A stretch of DNA of 64,000 nt from Buttiauxella massiliensis (GCF_902500225.1 NZ_LR722666.1:28165-92164), one strand, 5' to 3'; counted from the stretch's first letter, positions 18,847-30,131 are shown. Notes: generated from the sequence alone by a model not told the origin. Numbers and translations are program-made.

Positions 18847-19449
18847 TTAAATCCCTTCAGCCGTTAGAGCCGCCGCAACAGCCGGGCGCGCTTTCATACG
18901 TTCCATAAACGCGTCGATATTGCTAAGCCCCTCCAGATTGAGTTTAACCGCCCCCGCCCAACGCAACACGGTAAACAGATACGCATCCGCCACGCTAAAA
19001 CGCAGACCCATCAGCCACTGCTTGTCATTCAGCTCTTCGTTGACGTACTTGAATTTCTTCTCAAGCGCTGCACGAGTAATGGTTTTAAACTCGTCAGGCG
19101 TTGCCGGATTGAACAGCGGGGAGAAACCTTTATGCAGTTCGGTAGCGATGTAGTTCAACCATTCCAGCGTGTGGTAGCGCGTCATGCTACCTGAAGGGGC
19201 AAGTAACTGGCGGTCAGGCACTTTATCTGCCAGGTATTGCACAATTGCTACGCCTTCTGTCAGCAGTGAACCATCGTCTAGCAGCAGTGCCGGGACTTGA
19301 CCCTTGGCATTAATTTCAAGGTAATCATCACCAGCTTCGGTTTTCTTTGCCGCTAAATCGACTTTCACCAGGGAGAAATCAACACCGGTTTCGCGCAGGA
19401 TAATATGTGGGGAGAGGGAACAGGCACCAGCTTTATAATACAGTTTCAT
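18847..19449 (-). CDS. gstA: Glutathione S-transferase GstA (beta class)
   Basis: 200 residues. Thioredoxin-like N-terminal domain with [16 protein letters not shown] (catalytic Cys10 of beta-class enzymes) and [15 protein letters not shown] glutathione site, then the helical domain with [14 protein letters not shown]. Conjugates glutathione to electrophiles; also peroxidase activity in the family. Convergent with pdxY and downstream of dtpA, which has its own terminator. Confidence 0.95.
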   Translation of the reverse strand: MKLYYKAGACSLSPHIILRETGVDFSLVKVDLAAKKTEAGDDYLEINAKGQVPALLLDDGSLLTEGVAIVQYLADKVPDRQLLAPSGSMTRYHTLEWLNYIATELHKGFSPLFNPATPDEFKTITRAALEKKFKYVNEELNDKQWLMGLRFSVADAYLFTVLRWAGAVKLNLEGLSNIDAFMERMKARPAVAAALTAEGI

Positions 19450-19501
19450 TACTGAACTCCTATGGGGCGCTAAGATACCCTATGTTAGTGCGCATATGGG
19501 C

Positions 19502-19537
19502 AAAAAAAAAGCCGTTAGCGATAAAAGCTAACGGCTG
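19502..19537 (-). terminator. dtpA terminator
   Basis: GCCGTTAGC/GCTAACGGC stem (19511-19535) with a run of nine T on the minus strand, 24 bases past the dtpA stop. Confidence 0.9.
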
Positions 19538-19560
19538 AAAATAACATGTTCCCCGCTACA

Positions 19561-21069
19561 TTACGCGGTAGCTGTTTCCTTAGAGGTCTCAGCTTTTTCG
19601 TCAACCTGCTGTGCCATACGGTTCAACTTAGGCGCAGTGAGCATCATCAGAACCGCGATAACAGCGGTAGCAATACCAATCTGCATGAACACGTGACCAT
19701 ATACAGCCAGTGATTGCAGTGGATCGGTTACGTTTTCTGGAACAGCCATCAGGTTCGCAACTTTACCTGCAATGATTGCAGCACCAGCAGTAGTCAGGAA
19801 CCAGCTACCCATGATGAAGCCCATCAGGCGCTGTGGAACCAGTTGTGCAACCATTGCCAGACCCAGACCGGAAATCATCAGCTCACCAATACTCTGCAGT
19901 GCATAGCTCAGAATCAACCAGCTTACAGACACGATACCGGCATCAGATGCGAATTTCGCACCCAGTGGCAGCACCAGGAAGGCCAGAGAGCACAGGATCA
20001 TACCGAACGCAAATTTGTGCGGCATCGGCATGCGGTCGCCCATTTTGTTGTAGATAGCAGCCAGAATCGGGCTACCAATCATAATCCAGAATGGGTTCAG
20101 TGCCTGGAACTGCTCAGGTTCGAACATCACACCCAGAATGGAGTGTTCAACGTTACGAATCGCAAAGAAGTTCAGAGAGGTTGGCATTTGGCTATACAGC
20201 ACGAAGAACACAATCGCTTCAACCATCAGAATGAATGCAACAATCATCTTACGACGAGCAGCACCCTGCATTGCGAAAGCTTCTTTAGCAAAGATAATCA
20301 CGATGCCCAGAGCGACTACGCCCAGAACCATACGTGCGATGCCCTGGTTGTGCAGCAGCCAGGTTGCCGCAGTAATCAGTACCAGAACACCCACAATAGT
20401 GGCGCCCAGCTTGCCAAAATTCACCGGCTGGAAGTCAGGTTTAGAACCGTGGTTTTTGACCCACTTCTTACAGAACATGAAGTTCACGAGAGTGATCAGC
20501 ATACCCACGAAGCTCAGGGAGAACGCAACGCTCCAGCCATACTTCGCTGCAAGCCATGGAGTGGCAAGCATAGAGAAGAATGAACCGATGTTGATGGACA
20601 TGTAGTACATAGTGAATGCACCGTCCAAACGCGGGTCATCTTTATCGTAGCAAGTAGAAAGCAGGGAGGATGGGTTAGCCTTAAACAGACCGTTACCCAC
20701 AGCGATAGTCGCCATACCCATATACACCACAGCCACATCGTGACCGGAGTAAGCGACCAGCGCGTAACCGATAGCCAGTACGATAGTACCGAGCACAATG
20801 ACGCGCTTGGTGCCGAGGACTTTATCGCCTAACCAACCACCGATAGCGACCATTCCGTAGACCAGTGCGCTAAAGGAAGAGAACAGGGTGATGGAGTCAG
20901 CTTCGGACATACCCAGCATTTTGACCAAGTAAACGGCCATAATACCTTGCAGACCGTAGTAGCCAAAACGCTCCCACAATTCGATAGAGAAAATCAGATA
21001 GAACGATTTAGGTTGTTTGAAAGCATTCAGACTAATGCTTTCTGCTGGTTTCTTGTTTGCAGTCGACAC
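19561..21069 (-). CDS. dtpA: Proton-dependent di/tripeptide permease DtpA
   Basis: 502 residues with about 14 membrane helices, POT/PTR2 family. Signature EXXERFxYY is seen as [10 protein letters not shown] near the N-terminus, and the second family motif as [15 protein letters not shown]. Imports di- and tripeptides with protons. I chose GTG at 21069 ([11 protein letters not shown]) because E. coli DtpA starts at this residue and AGAGGT precedes it; the frame stays open to 21120. A long intergenic region upstream holds a perfect CRP-type palindrome. Confidence 0.95.
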   Translation of the reverse strand: MSTANKKPAESISLNAFKQPKSFYLIFSIELWERFGYYGLQGIMAVYLVKMLGMSEADSITLFSSFSALVYGMVAIGGWLGDKVLGTKRVIVLGTIVLAIGYALVAYSGHDVAVVYMGMATIAVGNGLFKANPSSLLSTCYDKDDPRLDGAFTMYYMSINIGSFFSMLATPWLAAKYGWSVAFSLSFVGMLITLVNFMFCKKWVKNHGSKPDFQPVNFGKLGATIVGVLVLITAATWLLHNQGIARMVLGVVALGIVIIFAKEAFAMQGAARRKMIVAFILMVEAIVFFVLYSQMPTSLNFFAIRNVEHSILGVMFEPEQFQALNPFWIMIGSPILAAIYNKMGDRMPMPHKFAFGMILCSLAFLVLPLGAKFASDAGIVSVSWLILSYALQSIGELMISGLGLAMVAQLVPQRLMGFIMGSWFLTTAGAAIIAGKVANLMAVPENVTDPLQSLAVYGHVFMQIGIATAVIAVLMMLTAPKLNRMAQQVDEKAETSKETATA

Positions 21070-21686
21070 ATATACCTCTTTTTTTACATCCCAATTTAAC
21101 AGGAGTTTTCTAAGCGTCATGCCAGCGGCATTCGCTTTTTTAGTTATAAGAAAGGGGGAAACGGCGGGTAATGTTCACTATCCTGCGGCTTCAGGCAAGG
21201 GCTTTGTAATACTCTGTTACATATATCTCTCGCGGAATAAAGCTCCAAAAAGCAAATTGTTATTCAGCGTTAAATTTTATCAAAATGGGCTTTACCGATT
21301 TATTCTCTTTGGTAATGCTAAAAAAAATTCATTTTAGTTATATATTCTGCTTTATGGCTTAATGTGTAGTGATATGGGCGGGGTGTAAAGATTTGTGCAG
21401 CCTATTGTACTGCTTAAGTTAGCTAATCACTGATGAATGCGAGGTTATTTGTTTCATTTTGATGACCTAAATTTAACACTGTGTTATCAGTGTGATCTGT
21501 GTCACATAGTTATGGAAAATTCTTATCGTAAAAAAACGATTAACCTGTTGGGGTGATTATTCACCACATGATTAAACCGAAACGGTAATGATTCGTAGAA
21601 TAAAACAATAGATTAGATGAGTCAGACAGCGATGTGGGAATGAACATGAACCTAACCTGCCACTTACGCAGCAGGTGGGAGGGGGA
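21070..21686. other. Long dtpA-nth intergenic region
   Basis: 617 bases, AT-rich, with no credible gene on either strand. It should hold the dtpA promoter. The clearest signal is the CRP-type palindrome listed separately at 21491-21506. The C/G-rich inverted stretch at about 21655-21680 next to the nth stop could form a weak hairpin. A small RNA cannot be excluded, but I see no promoter-terminator pair that would support one. Confidence 0.5.
21491..21506. promoter_or_regulatory. Perfect CRP-type site upstream of dtpA
   Basis: TGTGATCTGTGTCACA matches the TGTGA-N6-TCACA consensus exactly in both arms. It is about 420 bases before the dtpA start, so either dtpA has a long leader or distant promoter, or the site serves an unseen transcript. 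Confidence 0.6.
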
Positions 21687-22322
21687 TTAGATATCGACTT
21701 TCTCTTTGAATTCACACAGATCTTCAATGATGCACGAGCCACAGCGCGGCTTGCGAGCTATACAGGTATAACGGCCGTGCAAAATGAGCCAGTGATGGCA
21801 ATCGACTTTAAATTCTGCCGGAACAACTTTCAGTAGTTTTTCCTCGACCTGCTCAACGTTCTTGCCCGGAGCAAAGTTGGTGCGGTTACATACACGGAAG
21901 ATATGAGTATCTACGGCGATAGTGGGCCATCCAAAGGCAGTGTTAAGCACCACGTTCGCTGTTTTGCGACCAACCCCCGGCAAGGCTTCGAGTGCAGCCC
22001 TGTCTTCGGGTACTTCACCGTTATGCAGCTCAATCAACATCCGGCATGTCTTGATGACGTTCTCAGCCTTGCTGTTAAAGAGACCGATGGTTCTGATGTA
22101 TGACTTAATACCATCAACACCCAGATCCAACATAGCCTGCGGAGTATTAGCTACAGGGTAGAGCTTCGCTGTTGCCTTATTGACGCTGACATCCGTCGCC
22201 TGAGCTGAAAGCAACACAGCTATCAGCAATTCGAATGGAGAATTGAATTGTAACTCAGTGGTAGGGTGAGGGTTGTTGTCACGCAGGCGCGTGAGGATCT
22301 CTAACCGTTTGCTCTTATTCAT
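21687..22322 (-). CDS. nth: Endonuclease III
   Basis: 211 residues. DNA glycosylase/AP lyase removing oxidised pyrimidines. Helix-hairpin-helix with catalytic Lys in [13 protein letters not shown], catalytic Asp in [10 protein letters not shown], and the C-terminal [4Fe-4S] cysteines in C-x6-C-x2-C-x5-C ([17 protein letters not shown]). Last gene of the rsxABCDGE-nth run; its start overlaps the rsxE stop by 4 bases. Confidence 0.97.
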   Translation of the reverse strand: MNKSKRLEILTRLRDNNPHPTTELQFNSPFELLIAVLLSAQATDVSVNKATAKLYPVANTPQAMLDLGVDGIKSYIRTIGLFNSKAENVIKTCRMLIELHNGEVPEDRAALEALPGVGRKTANVVLNTAFGWPTIAVDTHIFRVCNRTNFAPGKNVEQVEEKLLKVVPAEFKVDCHHWLILHGRYTCIARKPRCGSCIIEDLCEFKEKVDI

Positions 22323-23008
22323 AACGCTTTCTCTGGATTACCTTCCATTGCAGCAGCTTGCGCTGCGCGGCGCGTTTTCATTTTTTCATCAATAAGATAC
22401 TTAACTGCCAGCATTAAACCCAGGCCGATAAATGCGCCAGGTGGCAACATTGCCAGCAGGAAAGGGGTATCAGTGTGGAAAACCTCAATGCGCAGGACTT
22501 TTGCCCAACTACCCAGCAGCGCATCGGCACCGTCGAACAAGGTCCCATTGCCAATGATTTCACGCAACGAGCCTAAAACAAACATTGCGCTGGTGGCACC
22601 CATGCCAATAGCTAAACCATCCAAAGCGGCGAGCGGCACACTACTTTTTGCAGCAAACGCCTCGGCTCGACCAATAACGATGCAGTTGGTAACAATCAAT
22701 GGAATGAAAATCCCCAACGATTGATACAGACCGTAAGCGTAGGCATTGATCAGCATCTGAACGGTACTGACTACCGAGGCGATGATCATGACATAAATTG
22801 GAATACGAATTTCTGTCGGGACCCAACGACGTAGGGCGGATACGGCACTGTTGGTCAATACCAACACCAGCGTAGTCGCAAGTCCCAGCCCAAGGGCGTT
22901 GGTGGCAGTAGAGGTGACCGCCAACAGTGGGCAAAGGCCTAATAACTGCACCAGAGTCGAGTTATTTTTCCATAATCCCTGAACGACAATATCTTTTACT
23001 TCGCTCAT
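22319..23008 (-). CDS. rsxE: Electron transport complex subunit RsxE
   Basis: 229 residues, six predicted membrane helices, RnfE/NqrD family. With RsxA it forms the membrane core carrying an iron centre in Rnf-type pumps. Seen: [21 protein letters not shown] near the N-terminus and [13 protein letters not shown], conserved in the family. Overlaps nth and rsxG by 4 bases each (ATGA type), indicating translational coupling. Confidence 0.95.
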   Translation of the reverse strand: MSEVKDIVVQGLWKNNSTLVQLLGLCPLLAVTSTATNALGLGLATTLVLVLTNSAVSALRRWVPTEIRIPIYVMIIASVVSTVQMLINAYAYGLYQSLGIFIPLIVTNCIVIGRAEAFAAKSSVPLAALDGLAIGMGATSAMFVLGSLREIIGNGTLFDGADALLGSWAKVLRIEVFHTDTPFLLAMLPPGAFIGLGLMLAVKYLIDEKMKTRRAAQAAAMEGNPEKAL

Positions 23009-23631
23009 GGTTGAGCTCCACAGGCTGGAGGATTATCAACTTGCGATGGCAGTGTTTTGGCGAATAATCCCGCTCGTTTTACCGCATTGACAACTGCACG
23101 AGGGGTAATGGTCGCGCCGGTAAACTGATCAAACTGACCGCCATCCTTTTTTACCGCCCAGCTTGAATCATCATTGCCTTGAATTGTCTTACCGGCAAAA
23201 TGCGTGATCCAGTCACTCAGACGTGTTTCGATTTTATCGCCAAGGCCGGGTGTTTCATGATGTTCAGTGACTCGAGAACCCAACACTTTGCCGTTAAAAT
23301 CCGCCGCGACCAGCAATTGAATGGCGCCAGAATAGCCATCAGGGGCGGTGGCTTCCATGACAACCGCAACCGGTTGTTCACTTTTACGCGCCACAAAAAT
23401 ATGGCGTTCGCCTTTACCTAACGGTGAATCATTGACGACGACACAACTGGCCTGAATATTGTTGTCATAGATATCGGTCGAAATCACCTGATCAAACAAT
23501 AGCTTCTGCTGTGCAACAGCTTGCTGTTCGATAGTGTCTTTCGTTAAGGCATTGACGACCGCAGTTAGTCCGGTTGCCAATATCGCAAACAGAGCCAAAG
23601 TAACGCCATGTTTTTGCATCGTTTTTAGCAT
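23005..23631 (-). CDS. rsxG: Electron transport complex subunit RsxG
   Basis: 208 residues. One N-terminal membrane helix and a periplasmic FMN-binding domain; the FMN is covalently attached to the Thr of the S/T-GAT motif, seen as [26 protein letters not shown] and [13 protein letters not shown] are also family signatures. Start set at MLKTMQKHG (23631), as in E. coli; an adjacent Met one codon earlier is equally possible. Confidence 0.94.
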   Translation of the reverse strand: MLKTMQKHGVTLALFAILATGLTAVVNALTKDTIEQQAVAQQKLLFDQVISTDIYDNNIQASCVVVNDSPLGKGERHIFVARKSEQPVAVVMEATAPDGYSGAIQLLVAADFNGKVLGSRVTEHHETPGLGDKIETRLSDWITHFAGKTIQGNDDSSWAVKKDGGQFDQFTGATITPRAVVNAVKRAGLFAKTLPSQVDNPPACGAQP

Positions 23632-23640
23632 CACGGCTCC

Positions 23641-24690
23641 TTAGCGATGCCCGTAAGCACGTGGGCGGGTGTAATAATCGATCAACGGAACAGTGATGTT
23701 TGCCAGCAAAACGGCGAAAGCAATACCATCCGGATAACCACCAAATGTACGAATCAGCCAGACCAGTAATCCGGCCAATGCACCGAAAATCAGGCGCCCA
23801 CGATTGGTGGTCGATGCCGTTACCGGGTCGGTGAGAATGAAAAATGCGCCGAGCATAGTGGCACCCGAGAACAGGTGAATCAGCGGAGATGCACATTTTT
23901 CCGGAGCAAACATCCAGCCGAGCGTGGAACACACGGCAAGTGTGAGCAGGAAACTAACCGGAATATGCCAACGAATGGCACCTTTGAGGAGCATAAACAG
24001 GCCGCCCGCCAGGAAAGCGAGGTTAACCCATTGCCAGCCGATACCAGCCAGGACACCGTTATAAATTGGCTCTTGTAACAGATCGTTGGCGGAATGCCCG
24101 GCGCGTAAGCCTGTTTTAAAGGTATCCAGTGGTGTTGCCTGACTTATCCCATCAATACCCATGCGCAATTGCGTCATAGTGTCACCAGCCAGAGTGGAGC
24201 CGGAGAAAATAACGTGCAGCGAATCAGCAAAGCCGGGAACCGTAGCGGCCAGTGTGTGTGGCGGTAACCAGGATGTCATTTGTACCGGGAAGGCAATCAG
24301 CAGTACGACATACCCGACCATTGCCGGGTTAAATGGGTTGTGACCAAGTCCGCCATACAATTGTTTTGCGATAATAACCGCAAAAACGGTTCCAAGTACC
24401 ACCATCCACCACGGAGCAAAAGGTGGAATGCTCATCCCTAATAGCAGGCCGGTTAATGCGGCAGAATTGTCACCGAGGATTCTCAGTGGTTGTTTGCGAA
24501 GTTTAAGTACCAACAGTTCTGCAGCAACTGCGGTCAGAATGCCTAATGCTATTTGCACCAGGCTACCCCAGCCGAACCAATACCAAAGCATTGCCATTCC
24601 AGGCAACGTGGCCCAGGTCACCAGCAGCATAATCTGTGAGGTGCTGCGCTGGTTATGGGTATAAGGGGAGCTTGCTATCTTGAAAACCAT
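23641..24690 (-). CDS. rsxD: Electron transport complex subunit RsxD
   Basis: 349 residues (E. coli 352) with about nine membrane helices, RnfD/NqrB family. The covalent FMN site is seen as [20 protein letters not shown], and the Thr of SGAT is the attachment residue. Abuts rsxC directly (adjacent stop and start) and rsxG with 9 bases, as expected for one operon. Confidence 0.95.
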   Translation of the reverse strand: MVFKIASSPYTHNQRSTSQIMLLVTWATLPGMAMLWYWFGWGSLVQIALGILTAVAAELLVLKLRKQPLRILGDNSAALTGLLLGMSIPPFAPWWMVVLGTVFAVIIAKQLYGGLGHNPFNPAMVGYVVLLIAFPVQMTSWLPPHTLAATVPGFADSLHVIFSGSTLAGDTMTQLRMGIDGISQATPLDTFKTGLRAGHSANDLLQEPIYNGVLAGIGWQWVNLAFLAGGLFMLLKGAIRWHIPVSFLLTLAVCSTLGWMFAPEKCASPLIHLFSGATMLGAFFILTDPVTASTTNRGRLIFGALAGLLVWLIRTFGGYPDGIAFAVLLANITVPLIDYYTRPRAYGHR

Positions 24691-26760
24691 CTATTCCTCT
24701 GATGCCATTTGAAGCGCAGCTTTACGTGCCTGAACACGGGCAATCGCGGCGGCCACTGCGGCTTTGCGCGGATCTTGTTCTTCGGCAGGTGTTTCTACAG
24801 ATTGTTGTTCAGCCTGGGCCGCTTTACGGGCTTTGGCTCGGGCAATAGCTGCTTCAACCGCCGCTTTGCGTGGGTCGATGGTTTCGACTTCAGCCGCTTC
24901 AGCATCTGCAGTCGATACTTGAGCTTGCACTGCTTTACGGGCTTTGGCACGGGCAATAGCGGCTTCAACGGCTGCTTTGCGAGGGTCGATGGTTTCGACT
25001 TCAGCCGCTTCAGCATCTGCAGCCGATACTTGAGCTTGCACTGCTTTGCGGGCTTTGGCGCGGGCAATAGCTGCTTCAACGGCTGCTTTGCGAGGGTCCG
25101 GGCTGGTAGTCTCAGTCGCGCTGCCTTGCGCTTCTTTTTCAGCCTGACGTGCCCGAGCTTGAGCTTTGCGCGCTTCACGCGTCGCAATCACTTGCTGGTT
25201 ATCAGGCTGGCTACCCGGCTTAATAACAATTGGCTCACTACCCTGAGCTTTTTTATTTTTCACTCGGGCAAGGGCCGCCTGAATGGCATCATTATCTTTC
25301 GCTGTCGGTTGAACAGCAGCCTGCTTATGGCGTTCAAGACGAGCAGCCTTTTCGCGCTCAAGACGAGCCTGACGAGCTTCAAAGCGAACTTTTGCTTCAG
25401 CTGTACGTTTGGCTTCCAGCTCAATTTCGCGGATCTCCGCTTTTTCCTGGCGGAAATACTGCACTAGCGGAATATTGCTGGGGCAGACGTAGGCACAAGC
25501 GCCGCATTCAATGCAGTCTTTAAGATTATGGGCCTGGGCTTTATCGTGCTGCTGCCCCCGGCTGAACCAGTAAAGCTGCTGGGGTAATAAATCAGCAGGG
25601 CAGGAATCAGCACACGCGCTACAACGGATACAGCTCTGTTCTTCTTGTTGCTCGCCCATTTCACTGGCGGAAGGGGCTAGCAAGCAGTTAGTAATTTTGA
25701 CGACCGGAACATCGAGCCACGGTAGGCTGAAGCCCATTAACGGCCCGCCCATAATCACCTGTTGGTCGTGTCCTGGGCGGAACCCGGCAAAATCCAACAA
25801 ATGGCGAACTGGCGTACCTAAACGTGCCCAGACATTACCAGGCTGTTGAACTGCGCCGCCAGTTAACGTCACCACGCGCTCGGTTAATGGCTCGCCGTCT
25901 ATAATGGCGCGCTTTACGGCAAACGCAGTACCGACGTTTTGCATCAGTACACCGATATCGGAAGAACGACCACCTTGTGGAACCTGCTTACCCGTCAGAA
26001 TTTGCGTCAGCTGCTTGGCACCACCGGACGGGTATTTGGTTGGGATCACCCGCAGTTCAATACCCTGTGTATTGCAAAGCACGGCACGCAGCATAGAAAT
26101 CGCTTGCGGTTTATTATCTTCAATACCGATTAACACGCGCTGGGGTTGCAGAATATGCGCAAGAATTCGCACACCATCAATGATTTGCGCAGCGCAATCC
26201 TGCATCAGGCGGTCATCAGCAGTGATGTACGGTTCGCACTCGGCAGCATTGATAATCAGCGTGTCGATTTTATCGCCACCGCCTTGTAATTTGTTGCCGG
26301 TTGGGAAACCTGCGCCACCTAAGCCTGCAACACCAAACTGGTGAATGCGGGTAATCAACTCATCGCGACTGCGGGAGGTGTAGTCCTGCCAGCCATCACG
26401 CTCAATCCACTTATCTTCACCATCGGCTTCAATAATTACGCTCAACTCAGCCAGCGCAGAAGGATGGGCAGTGGAGTGGGGGGTAATAGCAGTTACGGTT
26501 CCGGATGTCGGTACGTGAACAGGTAACATACGGCCACGCCCACGAGTCAAAGGTTGCCCTCTTAACACATAATCGCCAGGTTTTACGCACAGTTCGCCTT
26601 CAGCACCAATATGCTGCTTCAAAGGAATAACCAGTTTTTGCGGTAAAGGAACCTGGCGCAGTGGCGTGCCGTTGGACTGAGTTTTCATTTCTGGTGGGTG
26701 AATGCCACCATCGAAATCCCAGATTTTATCTTTTTTAAAACGGGTAAATAACTTAAGCAT
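24691..26760 (-). CDS. rsxC: Electron transport complex subunit RsxC
   Basis: 689 residues. It has an N-terminal NADH/FMN domain of the NuoF type ([35 protein letters not shown]) and two [4Fe-4S] motifs, [12 protein letters not shown] and [12 protein letters not shown], at about 375-430. A charged coiled region is followed by a C-terminal Ala/Lys/Arg-rich repeat array of units beginning [19 protein letters not shown]. Two units repeat at exactly 37 residues (111 bp), a third follows at 111 bp, and the last is shorter. The Met at 26760 ([10 protein letters not shown]) is the family start and overlaps rsxB by 8 bases. An upstream in-frame Met at 26943 is inside rsxB and rejected. The array makes a long antisense open frame. 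Confidence 0.96.
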   Translation of the reverse strand: MLKLFTRFKKDKIWDFDGGIHPPEMKTQSNGTPLRQVPLPQKLVIPLKQHIGAEGELCVKPGDYVLRGQPLTRGRGRMLPVHVPTSGTVTAITPHSTAHPSALAELSVIIEADGEDKWIERDGWQDYTSRSRDELITRIHQFGVAGLGGAGFPTGNKLQGGGDKIDTLIINAAECEPYITADDRLMQDCAAQIIDGVRILAHILQPQRVLIGIEDNKPQAISMLRAVLCNTQGIELRVIPTKYPSGGAKQLTQILTGKQVPQGGRSSDIGVLMQNVGTAFAVKRAIIDGEPLTERVVTLTGGAVQQPGNVWARLGTPVRHLLDFAGFRPGHDQQVIMGGPLMGFSLPWLDVPVVKITNCLLAPSASEMGEQQEEQSCIRCSACADSCPADLLPQQLYWFSRGQQHDKAQAHNLKDCIECGACAYVCPSNIPLVQYFRQEKAEIREIELEAKRTAEAKVRFEARQARLEREKAARLERHKQAAVQPTAKDNDAIQAALARVKNKKAQGSEPIVIKPGSQPDNQQVIATREARKAQARARQAEKEAQGSATETTSPDPRKAAVEAAIARAKARKAVQAQVSAADAEAAEVETIDPRKAAVEAAIARAKARKAVQAQVSTADAEAAEVETIDPRKAAVEAAIARAKARKAAQAEQQSVETPAEEQDPRKAAVAAAIARVQARKAALQMASEE
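24760..25110 (-). repeat. 111-bp tandem repeats in the rsxC 3' end
   Basis: GGGTCGATGG recurs at 24872 and 24983, and a GGGTCCGGG variant at 25094, exactly 111 bp apart. The two inner units are almost identical at the DNA level, which implies recent duplication or gene conversion. E. coli RsxC is longer (740 residues), so unit number varies between species. Confidence 0.85.
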
Positions 26761-27331
26761 GTTGCTCCACCGGAATGATACGAACCGGGATTGTTTGCAG
26801 ATCCCACTTCCAGCTTTCTGTGGTGGTTTCGACCGGTCGCAGCTCAATACAGCGCGTAGGACATGGGTCGACACATAAATTGCATCCGGTGCAAAGGTCA
26901 CTAATAACGGTATGCATTGCGCGGGTCGCGCCAACAATGGCATCTACCGGGCAGGCCTGAATACATTTTGTGCAGCCAATGCAGTTGGGTTCGTCGATAA
27001 CCGCCAACATGCGCACAGGCTCCTGGGCTATTGTATCGCCTTCAATCGGCTGCGGCTCGACGTTAAGCAACGTGGCGATCTTTAGCATCACGGCTTCACC
27101 GCCCGGGGCGCACAGATTGATCTTCGAACCTTGATTGCCGACAGCTTCCGCATAAGGACGGCAACCCGGGTAGCCGCATTGCCCGCACTGGCTTTGTGGC
27201 AGCAATTCATCGATTTTATCAACGATTGGGTCTTCCTGGACCTGAAAGCGGCGCGAGGCATAACCCAGGATAAGCCCGAATATCAGACCTAACAGGCCTA
27301 GAGCAACCACTGCAATCCAAATCGTACTCAT
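26753..27331 (-). CDS. rsxB: Electron transport complex ferredoxin RsxB
   Basis: 192 residues. N-terminal membrane anchor (about 5-25), a 4Fe-4S domain with the C-x2-C-x4-C motif CGQCGYPGC, then two ferredoxin clusters in [12 protein letters not shown] and [12 protein letters not shown]. Links the RsxC NADH module to the membrane core. Overlaps rsxA by 1 base and rsxC by 8. Confidence 0.96.
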   Translation of the reverse strand: MSTIWIAVVALGLLGLIFGLILGYASRRFQVQEDPIVDKIDELLPQSQCGQCGYPGCRPYAEAVGNQGSKINLCAPGGEAVMLKIATLLNVEPQPIEGDTIAQEPVRMLAVIDEPNCIGCTKCIQACPVDAIVGATRAMHTVISDLCTGCNLCVDPCPTRCIELRPVETTTESWKWDLQTIPVRIIPVEQHA

Positions 27332-27912
27332 CAGAACTTCACCAACCCGCTAAAGCCCATAAACGCCAAAGACATTAAGCCTGCGGTGATAAGCGCGATG
27401 GCATTACCGCGAAAAGGTGCAGGAACATCGGCTACCGCAAGGCGTTCGCGAATCGCAGCAAACAGCACCATTACCAGTGAGAAACCTACCGCTGCTGAAA
27501 AACCGTAGAGTGCCGATTGCAGGAAGTTATGACCGAGATTGATATTTAGCAACGCAACACCAAGTACCGCGCAGTTAGTGGTGATTAGCGGCAAAAAGAT
27601 ACCCAACAGGCGATAGAGCGCCGGGCTGGTTTTACGCACCACCATTTCGGTAAATTGCACGACGACTGCAATCACCAGAATAAACGCCAGGGTGCGCAGA
27701 TAGACCAAATCAAGAGGAATAAGGATCAACTCGTTGACCAGCCATGCGCAAATTGACGCCAGAGTCAGTACAAAAGTGGTCGCCAGCCCCATGCCAATAG
27801 CCGTCTCCAGTTTTTTGGAAACGCCCATAAACGGACACAGGCCAAGAAACTTCACTAATACGAAGTTATTGACCAGAACCGTACCAACAAAGAGCAGCAG
27901 ATAATCTGTCAT
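27331..27912 (-). CDS. rsxA: Electron transport complex subunit RsxA
   Basis: 193 residues, six membrane helices, RnfA/NqrE family ([30 protein letters not shown]). First gene of the rsx operon, which drives electrons from NADH to reduce and switch off SoxR; related Rnf complexes pump Na+ or H+. Start set at the Met at 27912, preceded by GAGACC; six codons upstream is another Met without a better site. Confidence 0.95.
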   Translation of the reverse strand: MTDYLLLFVGTVLVNNFVLVKFLGLCPFMGVSKKLETAIGMGLATTFVLTLASICAWLVNELILIPLDLVYLRTLAFILVIAVVVQFTEMVVRKTSPALYRLLGIFLPLITTNCAVLGVALLNINLGHNFLQSALYGFSAAVGFSLVMVLFAAIRERLAVADVPAPFRGNAIALITAGLMSLAFMGFSGLVKF

Positions 27913-28002
27913 GAATGAGACCTGAAACAAAAAAAAGCCGCCTATTATCGTCTAACCGCAAGATGACGACAACTGGGCGTTTATAGGGTTATTACAGCGT
28001 AG

Positions 28003-28455
28003 TTAAGGCTTAATAAATGTTTGCTTCACACGTTTCGAGCGCTTGAGGTAAGGAACCAGCAAGGCTGCAGCCAACAGAGGGAACATCAGCTGACGTAATG
28101 CCAGATCGTCACTCACTGGGGAAAACGCGAAGGTTTTAATCGCCAACAACACAGACAGCAATAACCAAAGAATATAATGACGTACCACATTCTTACGGCG
28201 TTTGAAGAAGGCAATAGTCAACCACACGGTATAACCCCACATGGCAATCGCACAGGCGATAGAGGTGTACCAGAGCACGACCATTTTGGGGCCTTGTGCG
28301 CTCATAAGTCGATGGCTTTCTGGGGAGATAAGCATCATAAGATAAATGGCCAGAGCAATACTGCTGCTGAGTAAGGTCATTAATAGCCATGCGAGAGGGG
28401 CCAGGAGCCAGCCTGCAATACGTGGTGCCTGCGTAGGGACTTGGGTAGTCGCCAT
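28003..28455 (-). CDS. ydgK: DUF2569 inner-membrane protein YdgK
   Basis: 150 residues with four membrane helices; conserved RIxGWLLxPLAWLL opening and FKRRKNVVRHYILWLLLSVLLAIKTFAFSP core (shown here in pieces). Function unknown. The start at 28455 (MATTQVP) corresponds to E. coli MTTTPPQR; the frame extends 14 codons further. Upstream neighbour of rsxA on the same strand, 90 bases away, same order as E. coli. Confidence 0.88.
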   Translation of the reverse strand: MATTQVPTQAPRIAGWLLAPLAWLLMTLLSSSIALAIYLMMLISPESHRLMSAQGPKMVVLWYTSIACAIAMWGYTVWLTIAFFKRRKNVVRHYILWLLLSVLLAIKTFAFSPVSDDLALRQLMFPLLAAALLVPYLKRSKRVKQTFIKP

Positions 28456-28547
28456 GTTTCCTCCCGAAAATAATAAGACTTTCCTTATGCGATTCATAAG
28501 GCGGGGGGATTATAAGGTTTTTTCAACACTTTGCTACCGTCGCGGCA

Positions 28548-28763
28548 CTAGACAACATATCGCCAGACGGATTTTGGGACACAACCTAAATCAAACAGCC
28601 GCCCACCAGAAACTAATTCAGCACGACGATGATCGGCCGCGCGATACATATTCATCAGGTCAGTATCATCAGTAAGAGTGTAATTAAGATGGTCGAAGAG
28701 TTTTTCAAGGCTTTCAGGCGAGCTGATTTTACGAAACTTCATTAAATAATCGAGAGCAGTCAT
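28548..28763 (-). CDS. cnu: Hha-family nucleoid modulator Cnu (YdgT)
   Basis: 71 residues, Hha/YmoA family: [26 protein letters not shown] and [18 protein letters not shown]. It binds H-NS or StpA and modulates silencing of horizontally acquired DNA, and also binds a site in oriC. In E. coli blr lies next to it; no blr-like frame is found in the 280-base gap to ydgJ here. Confidence 0.94.
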   Translation of the reverse strand: MTALDYLMKFRKISSPESLEKLFDHLNYTLTDDTDLMNMYRAADHRRAELVSGGRLFDLGCVPKSVWRYVV

Positions 28764-29043
28764 GAGGTGTAGTTATCCATGCAGTAAATGACCAGGGCAC
28801 GCTGTGCGTAGGGTGTGCGTGAATAATAAACGGAAATGCTTATTCATATATATAACCTAATGCTCATGTTTGATTTTTTAGGAGTTTTCATGAGCAGGTA
28901 AGTGGCATAACGGATGCCCAAGAGCGCTTGCTACAAGACGGTTGTCTGATGAATGCGCAACCAGAACGCAACAATATAATTACCTGTTGTTACAATCCCC
29001 AGGATAGTATCCAATAGGTTGTCCAAAAATTTGAGGAAAGAAA

Positions 29044-30084
29044 ATGAGTGATAACATTCGTGTCGGATTAATCGGTTACGGTTACGCCAGCAAGACGTTT
29101 CATGCCCCCTTAATTGTGGGCACACCGGGTATGGTTCTGGCCGGTGTCTCGAGCAGCGATGCCACGAAAGTTCATGCTGACTGGCCAAATATACCGGTAG
29201 TCTCTGATCCTCATCATCTGTTCAATGACCCAAATATCGATTTAATTGTTATTCCTACCCCAAACGATACGCACTTCCCGCTGGCTAAAGCAGCGCTGGA
29301 AGCGGGTAAACATGTCGTTGTCGATAAACCCTTTACCGTGACGTTGTCACAAGCTCGTGAGCTTGATGCGCTGGCTAAAAGCTGCGGCTTATTGCTCTCA
29401 GTGTTCCATAACCGCCGTTGGGACAGCGATTTCTTAACGCTGAAAACGTTACTGGCTGATGGGACGCTAGGTGAGGTCGCGTACTTTGAGTCGCATTTTG
29501 ACCGCTACCGCCCACAGGTGCGCAACCGCTGGCGTGAACAGGCGGGTGTTGGGAGCGGGATTTGGTACGATTTAGGGCCACATCTTATCGACCAGGCGCT
29601 GAATCTTTTCGGGCTACCGGTTAGTCTGACGGTGGATTTAGGTCAGTTGCGTCCAGGCGCGCAAGCGACAGACTACTTCCATGCTGTGCTGGCCTATCCA
29701 CAGCGTCGTGTTGTACTGCATGGCACGTTGCTGGCTGCGGCAGAAACTGCTCGCTATATCGTGCATGGTACGCGCGGCAGCTATATCAAATATGGTTTGG
29801 ATCCGCAGGAAGATCGCCTCAAATCTGGCGAACGTTTGCCGCAAGAGGATTGGGGCTACGATATGCGTGATGGCGTATTAACGTTAGCGCAGGGTGAGGT
29901 GATGACCGAGCAAACCTTGCTAACGGTTCCGGGTAATTATCCGGCTTACTATGCGGGGATTCGTGATGCACTGACCGGTCATGGAGAGAACCCGGTTCCT
30001 GCGGCACAGGCGATTCAAGTCATGGAAATGATCGAGCTGGGTATGGAATCTGCGAAACACCGTGCTACGTTGAATCTGGCGTAA
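29044..30084 (+). CDS. ydgJ: Gfo/Idh/MocA-family oxidoreductase YdgJ
   Basis: 346 residues. NAD(P) Rossmann domain at the N-terminus (VGLIGYGYASKTFHAP), the family Lys in EAGKHVVVDKPFTVT, and the C-terminal alpha/beta domain with NRRWDSDF and WYDLGPHLIDQAL. Substrate unknown, probably a cyclic polyol or sugar. Ribosome site GAGGAAAG ends 5 bases before the ATG. In E. coli the neighbours are add and blr; here it follows cnu and precedes convergent speG. Confidence 0.92.
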   Translation: MSDNIRVGLIGYGYASKTFHAPLIVGTPGMVLAGVSSSDATKVHADWPNIPVVSDPHHLFNDPNIDLIVIPTPNDTHFPLAKAALEAGKHVVVDKPFTVTLSQARELDALAKSCGLLLSVFHNRRWDSDFLTLKTLLADGTLGEVAYFESHFDRYRPQVRNRWREQAGVGSGIWYDLGPHLIDQALNLFGLPVSLTVDLGQLRPGAQATDYFHAVLAYPQRRVVLHGTLLAAAETARYIVHGTRGSYIKYGLDPQEDRLKSGERLPQEDWGYDMRDGVLTLAQGEVMTEQTLLTVPGNYPAYYAGIRDALTGHGENPVPAAQAIQVMEMIELGMESAKHRATLNLA

Positions 30085-30131
30085 CAGGGATTTGTAGGGT
30101 GGATTAGCGTAAGCGACATCCACCACATTGA

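Noticed and set aside
19714..20583. 289-codon plus-strand frame opposite dtpA
   Set aside because: Antisense of a membrane transporter with His/Gln/Asn-rich nonsense composition; dtpA is unambiguous.
21070..21686. Small RNA gene in the dtpA-nth gap
   Set aside because: No promoter followed by a terminator hairpin with T-tract could be identified.
24760..25110. Regular repeats considered as a CRISPR array
   Set aside because: Repeats are 111 bp, in frame and coding for the RsxC C-terminus; no unique spacers and no cas genes.
24709..25467. 252-codon plus-strand frame with repeats opposite rsxC
   Set aside because: Shadow of the Ala/Lys/Arg repeat array of RsxC.
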